Counted from the stretch's first letter, positions 7,409 through 15,426 are shown. The stretch: DNA of 25,457 bases from Mariprofundaceae bacterium (GCA_030950965.1 JAUZQP010000123.1:1-25457); one strand, 5' to 3'. Notes: generated by a model not told the origin, from the sequence alone. Numbers and translations are program-made.

Positions 7409-7611
7409 CCCTGCCTGTTGTGATTGATCACAACCATGCGGTGGAGCTTGCTCCACGCATTTGGTGGGTAGGGCATGTGCAAGAGGATGACCCTTTTCAA
7501 TGTCATGTGTATTTAATTGAACAGGGTGAACATTCGGTGTTGATTGACCCTGGTTCTAAACTCACCTTCGCGCACACCCTGAGAAAGATTGAAGAAGTCA
7601 TTTCTAAGTAG
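7405..7611 (+). pseudogene. 5' fragment of ODP (di-iron MBL-fold)-GGDEF gene, split by a MITE
   Basis: The 5' part of a metallo-beta-lactamase-fold gene, starting in an ATGA overlap with the membrane-protein gene. It reads WWVGHVQEDDPFQCHVYLIE and then VLIDPGSKLTF, the usual first strands of the oxygen-binding di-iron (ODP/flavodiiron-like) branch. After EEVISK it runs into a TAG created by an inserted element that starts at 7607. Joining base 7606 to base 7771 continues the frame as EEVIS-ISHIRYFICQHQDPD and on to 9353, a single 594-aa protein. The fragment alone (68 aa) lacks every metal ligand and cannot be functional. Confidence 0.9.
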
Positions 7612-7770
7612 GTGCACAAAAGTCTTTTAACATTTCTAGCTTGCCTATTCGCGCGATATTCTTCGTTATGAAAAACGTTATATATTAACAATATGCGCCG
7701 TTTTCATGCCTTGACTTTCACGAAATATTCGGCGCAATAAATTGTCAAAAGACTTATGCACACCTACTTA
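7605..7770. mobile_element. 162-bp MITE with 22-bp inverted repeats and TA target duplication
   Basis: The element is 7607-7768, flanked by TA at 7605-7606 and 7769-7770. Its left end AGTAGGTGCACAAAAGTCTT and the complement of its right end AGTAGGTGTGCATAAGTCTT agree except at three or four positions, and both continue with TT. The interior also shows partial inverted similarity, so a long imperfect hairpin is possible. There is no transposase frame. TA duplication and short inverted repeats point to mobilisation by an IS630/Tc1-mariner-type transposase, not present in the window. Removing 7607-7770 (164 bp, not a multiple of 3) restores the host gene's frame exactly. Confidence 0.88.
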
Positions 7771-7826
7771 TCAGCCACATCCGCTATTTTATTTGCCAAC
7801 ATCAAGACCCTGATATTGCAGGAGCT

Positions 7827-9353
7827 ATGCCGTTAGTTGATGCTTTAAACACCCATAAGGATGCTGTGCTGGTAACGCATTGGCGGGCTAAAATGTTGCT
7901 GCGTCACTATGACCTTGCTATGCCCTTTTGGTTGGTGGATGAACATGGTTGGAAGCTGGAGCTAGAAGACCGTACTTTGGAATTTGTGTTTACACCATAC
8001 GCTCATTTTCCTGGCGCTTTTGTCACCTATGACCATGCGAGTAAGGTCATGTTTTCCAGCGACCTTTTTGGTGGTTTGACGAAAGAGTTTTGTTTGTTCG
8101 CTAAAGACACTTCGTATTTGGAAGCGATGAAGCCATTTCATCAGCATTATATGCCGAGTAACGAAATTCTTCAGTTTGCTGTGACTGAAATGGAACGCTA
8201 TCCGATGAAAATGATTGCACCGCAGCATGGTTCAATCATCCCACAGCCGCTGATTCAAACATGTATAGACTACCTCAAAGGGTTGGACTGCGGCTTGTAT
8301 ATGCTGCTGGGGCGTGAAAGTGATATACAAAAGCTATCGCGTTTTAATGAAACACTAAAAAAAATCACCCGCACCATGATGGTATGCCGTGATTTTAAAG
8401 AAATTGCCCAAGGCTTGTTAGATATTATCAGCGGTGAAATTGAGGCGACTTCGTTGAGTTTTCATGTGCGTGATGCACAGAATCAAGTGCTTTATTTCCA
8501 TAGTCGAAATCGTTACAGAGGCGTTTCCTACGAAATGCCTGAAGTCATCAGTACATGGTTGGACAACCCACAATCAAACGATCAACCTTATGTGTTCGCA
8601 CACGACAAAACACATGACAAACACTACATTTTTGTTCCACTCAATGCCCAACATGGACTTCACGATGAAGAAAGTAGCATCAACACAGTGGTGCAAATTG
8701 AACTAGCGCAGAAGCAGCCGTCCGAACCACACTTGAAACGCCTATTGGAGCAAATGATGCTGCCATTGCAAGTGGCGATTGAACGCGAAATGATTTTTCG
8801 CGATATGGATAAAAAACGGGAGGAGATTTATGCCCGCGCTATTCGTGACCCTTTAACAGGTCTATTCACCCGTGTATATATGCAAGATATGATGCAAACG
8901 CTACTGGAGCAAGATGATCGCAACAAAAATAAAAACATCTCCGCTGTGATGATGGATATTGATCATTTCAAACGTGTTAATGACACCTATGGTCATCCAC
9001 AAGGTGATATTGTATTGAAGAAAATCGCCGCCTGCTTGTTGGAAAACTGCCGCTCTGGTGATATTCCCGTACGCTTTGGTGGTGAAGAGTTCATCACCTT
9101 TTGCACCGGTACAGCAGAGCATAACAGTAATCGTTTTGCTGAACGTCTGCGCGCCAGTATTGAATCACTATCATGGCCATACCCTATGACCGAGGAGGCC
9201 ATTACCGCCAGTTTTGGCGTTGCCCTACGCATTGATTATGAATCACTGGATGATTTAATTCAACGCACCGATGATGCACTTTACCAAGCTAAACGAGGCG
9301 GAAGAAACCGCGTGATTACCGCTGATGATCAGCAGGAACATCAACACCGTTAG
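7827..9353 (+). CDS. 3' fragment of the split gene: MBL-fold remainder, GAF-like region and GGDEF diguanylate cyclase
   Basis: A 508-aa frame holding the rest of the interrupted gene. The di-iron MBL part keeps ligands H60 (AHFPGAF), D79 (SSDLFGG) and a His in APQHGS near residue 134, but the first ligand motif HQDPD is encoded just upstream of this ATG (7791-7813) and would be lost. A GAF-like region spans about 185-325. The GGDEF domain starts at RDPLTGLFTR (about 340), with MMDIDHFKRVNDTYGHPQGD, the catalytic GGEEF at 418-422 and an inhibitory-site RSGD at 409-412, so cyclase chemistry looks intact. An AGGAG sits only 2 nt before the ATG. The fragment could be an unregulated cyclase or untranslated. 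Confidence 0.85.
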   Translation: MPLVDALNTHKDAVLVTHWRAKMLLRHYDLAMPFWLVDEHGWKLELEDRTLEFVFTPYAHFPGAFVTYDHASKVMFSSDLFGGLTKEFCLFAKDTSYLEAMKPFHQHYMPSNEILQFAVTEMERYPMKMIAPQHGSIIPQPLIQTCIDYLKGLDCGLYMLLGRESDIQKLSRFNETLKKITRTMMVCRDFKEIAQGLLDIISGEIEATSLSFHVRDAQNQVLYFHSRNRYRGVSYEMPEVISTWLDNPQSNDQPYVFAHDKTHDKHYIFVPLNAQHGLHDEESSINTVVQIELAQKQPSEPHLKRLLEQMMLPLQVAIEREMIFRDMDKKREEIYARAIRDPLTGLFTRVYMQDMMQTLLEQDDRNKNKNISAVMMDIDHFKRVNDTYGHPQGDIVLKKIAACLLENCRSGDIPVRFGGEEFITFCTGTAEHNSNRFAERLRASIESLSWPYPMTEEAITASFGVALRIDYESLDDLIQRTDDALYQAKRGGRNRVITADDQQEHQHR

Positions 9354-9372
9354 TATAGCAAAAAGCCATGAC

Positions 9373-9446
9373 TGGAGCGGGCAACGGGAGTCGAACCCGT
9401 GTAATCAGCTTGGGAAGCTGAGGTAATACCGTTATACCATGCCCGC
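9373..9446 (-). tRNA. tRNA-Gly(CCC)
   Basis: A 74-nt cloverleaf on the minus strand with encoded CCA. The acceptor arm is GCGGGCA/TGCCCGC. The D arm carries GGTATAACGGTA. The anticodon stem TCAGC/GCTGA encloses the loop TTCCCAA (anticodon CCC), and the T arm reads ACGGGTTCGACTCCCGT. The discriminator is T, followed by CCA at 9375-9373. It decodes GGG. It lies between recQ and the cyclase gene and probably has its own promoter (TTGACC at 9494-9489, 18 bp, GCATAC at 9470-9465). Confidence 0.95.
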
Positions 9447-9464
9447 TTAAAGTCAATGTGCAGC

Positions 9465-9494
9465 GTATGCTGTCATATTGCTGTTTGTGGTCAA
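9465..9494 (-). promoter_or_regulatory. Candidate promoter of tRNA-Gly(CCC)
   Basis: On the minus strand TTGACC (9494-9489) is followed after 18 bp by GCATAC (9470-9465), about 20 bp upstream of the mature tRNA 5' end. The -35 match is good and the -10 match weak. Confidence 0.35.
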
Positions 9495-9537
9495 CTGTAT
9501 TCATCGCGCTGCCAAGCGAAACCACACTATAAGTATG

Positions 9538-9565
9538 GCAGGAGCAGACTTTGATCTGCTCCTGC
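9538..9565. terminator. Stem-loop after recQ
   Basis: A perfect 11-bp stem GCAGGAGCAGA (9538-9548) / TCTGCTCCTGC (9555-9565) with a 6-nt loop lies 19 bp past the recQ stop on the minus strand. It is placed like a terminator, but no T-run follows, so it may instead stabilise the 3' end. Confidence 0.5.
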
Positions 9566-9583
9566 GTCAACGAACGATCAGGC

Positions 9584-11746
9584 TTAGTTTACGCCAATGG
9601 CTTCGCGCCAAGCTAGGACTAGGCGAAACATCTCGTTGCTGAGGTCAATGCTTAGCTCTTTTTTGAGTTCGGACAAAGAGGCGTAAGGATCAGCATCATC
9701 CAACTCTTCCATGACCGTCTCAAAATCTTCTACTAAGCTTGGTACATCAATATGGTAAGCGCCGCGAACCAATGCAATATAATGATTGAGTACGGTCTTT
9801 TCACTTACGCCTAATGCTGCTCCGATTGCCTCAAGGGTGTTACCTTTACGGTACAATGCCCATGTATGCCCCTGCGCATCGGTTGGGGATGACCCTTTTG
9901 CCATCAGCTTGAGCGCGTGCTGGCCCTTGCCAGTCTCTTTGGCTGCCTCATCGCGGGCATATTGTTCCAACACGGGACGGAAAAACGCCGCGTAAGCATC
10001 GAATTTGTGCTGTCCCATGCCGCTGAGGCGCAACAGTGCCTCATCAGTGACCTTATTGATTTGACTCATTTCGGTCAATGTGACATCGCTGAATAATGTA
10101 TGGGGTGCTACTTCTTCACGTTCCGCCAAAAAATCACGTACTTCAACGAGCTTTTTAAACAGCGCTTCGTTACGTCCTTGACTAAAACGTTTAAGCTTGC
10201 GCTTAATACCTGGTTGGTAACGAGCGAGGATAACAGGGGTATTATCACGCAATAAAGCGCGCCCTTTTTTGCTAATGGTTAGCGCACCACGGCGAGACAC
10301 ATCCTGTGTAAAATAACCTTGATGTACAAGTTGACGTAAAATCGCCATCCATTCATCGACATTAATGGTTTTATTAAAAGCATGCATTTTTAAACGTTCG
10401 TGCTTATTGGCTAAAATACGTGCGTTTTTTGAACCACGTAAAATATCGACAATATAGCCGATGGCAAAGTCACCCTTAGCATCACGAACACATTGCACCG
10501 CCGCCTGAGAGAAATCGGATGCATCATAAGTTTCAGGTGGGTCAAGACAGACGTCACAATTGCCGCAGTCTTCTTCGCGTTCTTCACTAAAATATCCCAG
10601 TAACACACGACGACGGCAGGTTAATGCCTCCGACAATGCCACCATACTGTTCAGTTTGTGGATTTCGACACGGCGTTGTTCGAGGTTTTCCACATTTTCA
10701 ATCAGACGGCGTACTAAGTTCACATCACCAGAACCGTACAGCAACAAAGCTTCAGACTCTAAACCATCACGTCCAGCACGACCTGTTTCTTGATAATAGG
10801 ACTCGATACTTTTTGGCAAATCATGATGAATAACGAAACGCACATTGGGCTTATCCACTCCCATACCGAAGGCAATGGTCGCTACAATCACGTTGATGCG
10901 GTCACGCAGAAAGTCATCTTGCACTTTTTCACGCGTCCGACCAGGCATACCTGCATGGTAGGCCGCAGCACGAATGCCGTGACGTTGCAGGTTTACTGCC
11001 ATATCTTCTACACGCTTACGCGACAAACAATAAATAATGCCTGACGCGCCTTTCCAATCCTCTAAGAACTGTAGTACTTGCGTCAACGGTTGGCGTTTTT
11101 CGGACACTAAGTAACGAATGTTGGGACGGTCAAAGCTGGAGACAAAGCATTTCGCCTTGGTCAAAGCCAGTCGCTCGGCAATATCTTCCCGCGTGTGTTC
11201 ATCCGCTGTTGCTGTGAGTGCAATCATCGGTACATCGGGCATCACGGTACGCAATTCGCCTAATCGTACATACTCAGGGCGGAAGTCATGCCCCCATTGC
11301 GACACACAGTGCGCTTCATCAATGGCGAACAATGCCACTTCTATTTTCTCTAAGCGGGCAAGGAAGGTCTTGGTTAAGAGCCGTTCTGGTGCAACATAGA
11401 GTAGGTCGAGTTCGCCAGCTTCAAATTTTGCCAAAATTTCTTTGGCCTCAGCAGATTTCAATGATGAGTTGTAGTATTCCGCTTTAACGCCACAGCGTGT
11501 TAAGGCATCTACCTGATCTTTCATCAGCGAGATCAAGGGTGATACCACAATCCCTGTGCCTGGGCGCATAATGGACGGAATTTGGTAACACAACGATTTA
11601 CCACCACCTGTCGGCATCAGCACGAAGGCATCTTTGCCATCAAGCAGTGAGCAGATAATCTCTTCCTGCATGGGGCGAAACATGTCATAGCCGAATGTGT
11701 CTTTTAGGACTTTTCGAGCGTGTTCTTTAACTTTTTTTGTAGCCAT
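9584..11746 (-). CDS. recQ: ATP-dependent DNA helicase RecQ
   Basis: 3'-5' superfamily-2 helicase of the RecF recombination and fork-repair pathway. The protein is 720 aa, about 110 longer than E. coli RecQ. Helicase motifs: MPTGGGKSLCYQIP (Walker A, about residue 43), DEAHCVSQWGHDFRPEY (DEAH, about 140), ALTATAD, and QETGRAGRDGLES (motif VI). The zinc-binding cysteines follow in a segment with CRRRVLLGYF and CGNCDVC. After the winged-helix region comes an HRDC domain (about 520-600), then a C-terminal extension with a helix-turn-helix of the HTH_40 type (TLEAIGAALGVSEKTVLNHY, about 635-655). The extension explains the length and is seen in some other RecQ proteins. No good Shine-Dalgarno precedes the ATG. 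Confidence 0.95.
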   Translation of the reverse strand: MATKKVKEHARKVLKDTFGYDMFRPMQEEIICSLLDGKDAFVLMPTGGGKSLCYQIPSIMRPGTGIVVSPLISLMKDQVDALTRCGVKAEYYNSSLKSAEAKEILAKFEAGELDLLYVAPERLLTKTFLARLEKIEVALFAIDEAHCVSQWGHDFRPEYVRLGELRTVMPDVPMIALTATADEHTREDIAERLALTKAKCFVSSFDRPNIRYLVSEKRQPLTQVLQFLEDWKGASGIIYCLSRKRVEDMAVNLQRHGIRAAAYHAGMPGRTREKVQDDFLRDRINVIVATIAFGMGVDKPNVRFVIHHDLPKSIESYYQETGRAGRDGLESEALLLYGSGDVNLVRRLIENVENLEQRRVEIHKLNSMVALSEALTCRRRVLLGYFSEEREEDCGNCDVCLDPPETYDASDFSQAAVQCVRDAKGDFAIGYIVDILRGSKNARILANKHERLKMHAFNKTINVDEWMAILRQLVHQGYFTQDVSRRGALTISKKGRALLRDNTPVILARYQPGIKRKLKRFSQGRNEALFKKLVEVRDFLAEREEVAPHTLFSDVTLTEMSQINKVTDEALLRLSGMGQHKFDAYAAFFRPVLEQYARDEAAKETGKGQHALKLMAKGSSPTDAQGHTWALYRKGNTLEAIGAALGVSEKTVLNHYIALVRGAYHIDVPSLVEDFETVMEELDDADPYASLSELKKELSIDLSNEMFRLVLAWREAIGVN

Positions 11747-11902
11747 AACACTATTGAACCATAGCCAGACTAGTGTGGCAAGCTTTTTCTTCTAGGGGTA
11801 GCGAATAAAGACGGGGGATCCCATGAATATCGTGCAAATAAACACCTGCATGCACAAGAACTAATGCCGTTCATTGAATTTTCAACCAATGCATCTAGCC
11901 TC

Positions 11903-12071
11903 CTAGCCTGAATTATTCACAAATACTGTCGCGCCCTTGATTGCCCCTTTGTCTGCAACGAATACTCTGCTAGTCGAGCGTATCCATGGGTACGCTACTC
12001 CCAGCAAGGCATCCGTTGCAAACAAAGGTTCTACGCAATCATCACGACGATTTGTGAATAATTCAGGCTAG
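11903..12071. mobile_element. Palindromic MITE-like element, CCTGAAT family, full copy
   Basis: CTAGCCTGAATTATTCACAA (11903-11922, continuing AT to 11924) is the perfect inverse of 12050-12071, a 22-bp terminal inverted repeat. Inside, CCTTTGTCTGCAACG is mirrored by CGTTGCAAACAAAGG and the centre GAGCGTATCCATGGGTACGCTACTC is near-palindromic, so the copy folds end to end. Both outer ends are CTAG, which can be read as a 3-4-bp target duplication; because CTAG is palindromic this is ambiguous. It has no reading frame and directly abuts the response-regulator gene. The remainder of 11747-11902 shows nothing I can name. Confidence 0.75.
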
Positions 12072-12089
12072 ATGTCACAGGAGATTCAA

Positions 12090-12482
12090 ATGGAAACTGT
12101 AGCCGTTCTCACCATTGATGATGAAGAGACAGTGCAAAATATTTTAACTGCATTTGTTCATCGTTATATGAAGGGCAAAGAGAGGAATTGCAATGTCAAA
12201 GCAATCAGTGATCCTGTGCAAGGATTGTTCGAGTTAAGCACCAATGGTGATCATTATGCGGTCATTTTGCTGGATGTTCGTTTGCCTAAACTTACGGGCG
12301 ATGAGATTTACAACAGTTTGGTTCATGTGAACCCTGGCTTGCTCTCGCGGGTCATGTTCGTTACGGGCTACCCTGATGATATTGCTGAACGCTTTCCCGA
12401 CAAAGAGCTGAGGATTTTGCAGAAGCCATTCCGCTATGAGCAATTTTCTCAAAGTATGGATGCCATTTTACAAGCTGGCTAA
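12090..12482 (+). CDS. Single-domain response regulator (CheY-like receiver)
   Basis: Stand-alone phosphoacceptor receiver domain of 130 aa with no output domain. The acidic pair is in LTIDDEETV (about residues 9-10), the phosphorylated Asp in VILLDVRLPKLTGDE (about 59), the switch Thr in MFVTGYPDD (about 87) and the conserved Lys in LQKPF (about 109). I chose ATG 12090 because AGGAG (12079-12083) is 6 nt upstream; ATG 12072 would start at the very edge of the upstream palindromic element with no ribosome-binding site. No histidine kinase is nearby. It converges with the ABC permease gene, with only 3 bp between the two stops. Confidence 0.88.
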   Translation: METVAVLTIDDEETVQNILTAFVHRYMKGKERNCNVKAISDPVQGLFELSTNGDHYAVILLDVRLPKLTGDEIYNSLVHVNPGLLSRVMFVTGYPDDIAERFPDKELRILQKPFRYEQFSQSMDAILQAG

Positions 12483-12485
12483 GCT

Positions 12486-13682
12486 TTATGGAGCAAAAAT
12501 AATATGCTCTTTCAGCATGATCTTGCTGGCGATGGTGATCGTTGCGGCGATCAGTGCCAAGGAGGATAATAGCACGATTACCAACGGTAGGGCTGTTATC
12601 GTTCCTGCTGTCACTTCACGGCAGGCAATCAATACATTTAACACGGGAATCATGGCGGTGAATCCATTTAAATCAATGGAAAAAATCACTGGGATTAACA
12701 TCATCGACATGATAGATACTGTCAATAATGACATATAGGCACTGCCTTGTGCGATGGTTTTTGACCATAGCGAGATCAGTAGCATCAACAGGGCGAAGAA
12801 TGCCGCAATCGGCAGCATAAGCAGTACCATGATGATGATGACTTGTGGTCGTAACAGTGGTTCCGAAAACTGAATAATATGAGCGGGTATAAAATCAGGT
12901 GGGAACATAAATACCAGCACAATCGTAGCAAGGGTCGCGCACGGAGCCCACAGCGCCACCGAAAACAGTACAATAAATTTCGCCCCTAGCAGTTTGATGC
13001 GTTGAATCGGTAAAGATAAGAGCGTTTCTAAGGTTTTTTTCTCTTTCTCACCCACACCCATTTCTAGTGCAACAGCCATACAGATAAATAAACAGTTAAA
13101 AAATAGTAGCATCGGTAGGAACATGCCAGCCATTTTCCCACTGCGCTCCTCCTTGGATGCCAAATCTTGCTGCTCGATTTTCACGGCGGAAAGCTGCGCT
13201 TCTGTTAGCTGCAATGCACCCAAACGTTGGGTGTTTTGCATACCTTTAAATAGCGTGAGAAGCTGTTTGATGTGACGGATAGGAAGATCCCCAGTGCCAC
13301 CTTTGGTCTTAAAATAGAGCTGAATGGTTGATGTTTTCATCTGCTGGGTATCCGTTGTGAATGTTTCAGGGATGACCAGTGCGACTTGAATGCTCTTATC
13401 ATTAATTTGCCGTTGAATATCAGCTTCGTTGATGTCGGTGTGTAAAATTAATTGTGTGTCGCTGCGTAATAAATAATACAATGTTGGCGCGTGATTTAGA
13501 CCAACCACCCCGATGTGAATCTCTTTTTTTGCTTGATGTTGCACGAGGTGAACCATCAAATACTCGAACCCCAACCCTAAAGGCCCCATCATTAAGGGGA
13601 ATAAAATTAACGTGATCATGGTGCTGCGATCACGCGCTAGCATTTTGAAGTCTTTGTAACACAGCAGGCGAACAATATTCAT
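12486..13682 (-). CDS. ABC-2 type permease, NatB-like
   Basis: Membrane subunit of an ABC exporter resembling NatB (sodium efflux) and related ABC-2 permeases; 398 aa. One transmembrane helix near residues 20-42 (MITLILFPLMMGPLGLGFEY) is followed by a large extracytoplasmic domain to about residue 185. Then come about five to six helices, for example FLPMLLFFNCLFICMAVALE and VIIIMVLLMLPIAAFFALLM. The segment GVGEKEKKTLETLLSLPI between helices is the cytoplasmic coupling region typical of ABC-2 exporters. Its ATG overlaps the ATPase stop (ATGA). The substrate cannot be read from sequence; Na+ export is only the best-known precedent. Confidence 0.85.
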   Translation of the reverse strand: MNIVRLLCYKDFKMLARDRSTMITLILFPLMMGPLGLGFEYLMVHLVQHQAKKEIHIGVVGLNHAPTLYYLLRSDTQLILHTDINEADIQRQINDKSIQVALVIPETFTTDTQQMKTSTIQLYFKTKGGTGDLPIRHIKQLLTLFKGMQNTQRLGALQLTEAQLSAVKIEQQDLASKEERSGKMAGMFLPMLLFFNCLFICMAVALEMGVGEKEKKTLETLLSLPIQRIKLLGAKFIVLFSVALWAPCATLATIVLVFMFPPDFIPAHIIQFSEPLLRPQVIIIMVLLMLPIAAFFALLMLLISLWSKTIAQGSAYMSLLTVSIMSMMLIPVIFSIDLNGFTAMIPVLNVLIACREVTAGTITALPLVIVLLSSLALIAATITIASKIMLKEHIIFAP

Positions 13683-14437
13683 CCCTGTACCTCTAATTGA
13701 TGGATGAACTTCTCCTCTAGGGTTGCCCCTACAGTATTGCGCTCGAAATCGTTGAATCGACCATGGTATGATAAACGACCATGATTCATCACCACAATAT
13801 CATCGCACAATAACTTCACTTCGTTAAAACGGTGGGTAGAAAAGATCACCGTCCGCTGGTTAGCTTTGCTGTGTTGAATCAAATCAGTAATATGGCGTGA
13901 AGCTATCACATCCAGTCCTGTGGTGGGTTCATCCAGCAGCAATATTTTTGGGTCATGAATCAAGGTGCGTGCAATATTTACCTTTTGCTTCATGCCCGTG
14001 CTCAGTGTCGCAAGTCGCTTATCGGCAAAAGCATGAATGTCCAACAAGGAAAATAGTTCGTCCTTACGCTGTGCCAGTGTGCTCTCGTCCACTTGATTAA
14101 TGCGCCCATAAAAATTTACGGTTTCATCGGCGGTAAGGAATTCGTACAATTGGGTGTTGGTGGTCATAAACCCCATCTGTTGCCGAATAGACGCGCTGTG
14201 TGTGGCGCAGGATTTCCCTGCAACACTAATAGTCCCCGTTGTGGGTTGCATCATGGCAGCAATCATACGCAAAAGGGTTGTTTTACCCGCACCATTGGGA
14301 CCAATCAAGCCCAGCGTTGCTCCCTTGGGGCAATGGAAGCTGACATCTTGCACGGCATCATCAAACGCTGTGCCGTACTTTTTTCTGTCGGCACGACTGC
14401 GTTTGAACTGCTTGCTGACATGCTGCAACTGAATCAT
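13679..14437 (-). CDS. ABC transporter ATPase, NatA-like
   Basis: ATP-binding subunit of the same exporter; 252 aa. Walker A is GPNGAGKTTLL (about residues 47-57), the Q-loop follows in the GFMTTNTQLYEFLT region, the signature is LSTGMKQKVNIARTL (about 143-157) and Walker B is KILLLDEPTTGLD, followed by the switch His in VIFSTHRFNEV. The signature reads LSTGMKQ, the form frequent in NatA/ABC-2 systems, not LSGGQ. It starts 17 bp after moxR and overlaps the permease start by 4 bp. Confidence 0.9.
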   Translation of the reverse strand: MIQLQHVSKQFKRSRADRKKYGTAFDDAVQDVSFHCPKGATLGLIGPNGAGKTTLLRMIAAMMQPTTGTISVAGKSCATHSASIRQQMGFMTTNTQLYEFLTADETVNFYGRINQVDESTLAQRKDELFSLLDIHAFADKRLATLSTGMKQKVNIARTLIHDPKILLLDEPTTGLDVIASRHITDLIQHSKANQRTVIFSTHRFNEVKLLCDDIVVMNHGRLSYHGRFNDFERNTVGATLEEKFIHQLEVQG

Positions 14438-14454
14438 GGTATCATTCCTTGGCG

Positions 14455-15426
14455 TTATGGCAATGGCACGTGGTTGATGATGCGTTGAATAACGGTGTTT
14501 ACACTCAAACCTTCCGCTTCGGCTTCGTAGTTAAGGATTAAACGGTGGCGCAAGACATCAAATGCCACTGCGTGAATATCTTCTGGCGACACGTAATCGC
14601 GCCCTGCCAACCAAGCATGTGCTCTGGCACAACGATCCAGTGCAATGGTAGCACGAGGGCTTGCACCATATTGTAAATGACATGCTGCATCGTGCGCTTG
14701 GTGTTGCCGTGTCGCCACCACCAAGCGAATCATGTAATCCTCCAAACTTTCAACCATCGGTAAAGCCAGCACTTCGGTACGCGCTGCCATTAAAGCTTGC
14801 AGCGATAATACAGGCACCTCCTTCTTTGTCGTGCCACTGTTCTGTTGTGCAGATTCATCGCGTGTTAAGCGTAAAATTTGAAGTTCTTCTTCTGCGGTTG
14901 GGTAATCGACAGTGACATGCAGTAAAAATCGATCCAATTGCGCTTCGGGTAAAGGGTAGGTGCCTTCCTGCTCAATGGGGTTTTGCGTTGCCATAACTAG
15001 GAACAAACGCTCTAGTGGGTAGGTGTGCCCTCCCACTGTAACTTGTCGTTCCGCCATGGCTTCCAACAATGCTGATTGTACCTTAGCAGGGGCGCGATTT
15101 ATTTCATCGGCTAACACCATATGATGAAACAGTGGCCCGCGCTGAAAGCGAAAGCTGCCATCATGCTGGTTGTAAATATCGGTCCCTGTGACATCGCTGG
15201 GTAATAAATCAGGGGTAAATTGAATGCGTTGGAAGTCGCCCGCAATCCCTTGACTGAGCGCTTGAATAGCGCGTGTTTTAGCGAGTCCTGGCGCGCCTTC
15301 GACCAGTAAATGACCATCTGCTAAGAGGGCGATCATTAAACGGTTAATCAGCGTTTTTTGACCAACAATCTGCTCTGCGACCTGCGCTTCCAGTTGTTGG
15401 AATATTCCACGCAATGATGTTGACAT
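14455..15426 (-). CDS. MoxR-family AAA+ ATPase
   Basis: Chaperone-like AAA+ ATPase of the MoxR/RavA group; 323 aa. Walker A is VEGAPGLAKTRAI (about residues 38-50), Walker B is VLADEINRAPAKVQSALLEAM (about 106-126), sensor 1 is ATQNPIEQEGTYPLPEAQLD, and the C-terminal lid carries YGASPRATIALDRCARAHA. MoxR proteins usually sit with DUF58/VWA genes and mature metalloenzymes or membrane complexes. Here the gene instead heads an operon with an ABC ATPase and permease, which suggests it assists assembly or activity of that exporter (inference). Confidence 0.9.
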   Translation of the reverse strand: MSTSLRGIFQQLEAQVAEQIVGQKTLINRLMIALLADGHLLVEGAPGLAKTRAIQALSQGIAGDFQRIQFTPDLLPSDVTGTDIYNQHDGSFRFQRGPLFHHMVLADEINRAPAKVQSALLEAMAERQVTVGGHTYPLERLFLVMATQNPIEQEGTYPLPEAQLDRFLLHVTVDYPTAEEELQILRLTRDESAQQNSGTTKKEVPVLSLQALMAARTEVLALPMVESLEDYMIRLVVATRQHQAHDAACHLQYGASPRATIALDRCARAHAWLAGRDYVSPEDIHAVAFDVLRHRLILNYEAEAEGLSVNTVIQRIINHVPLP

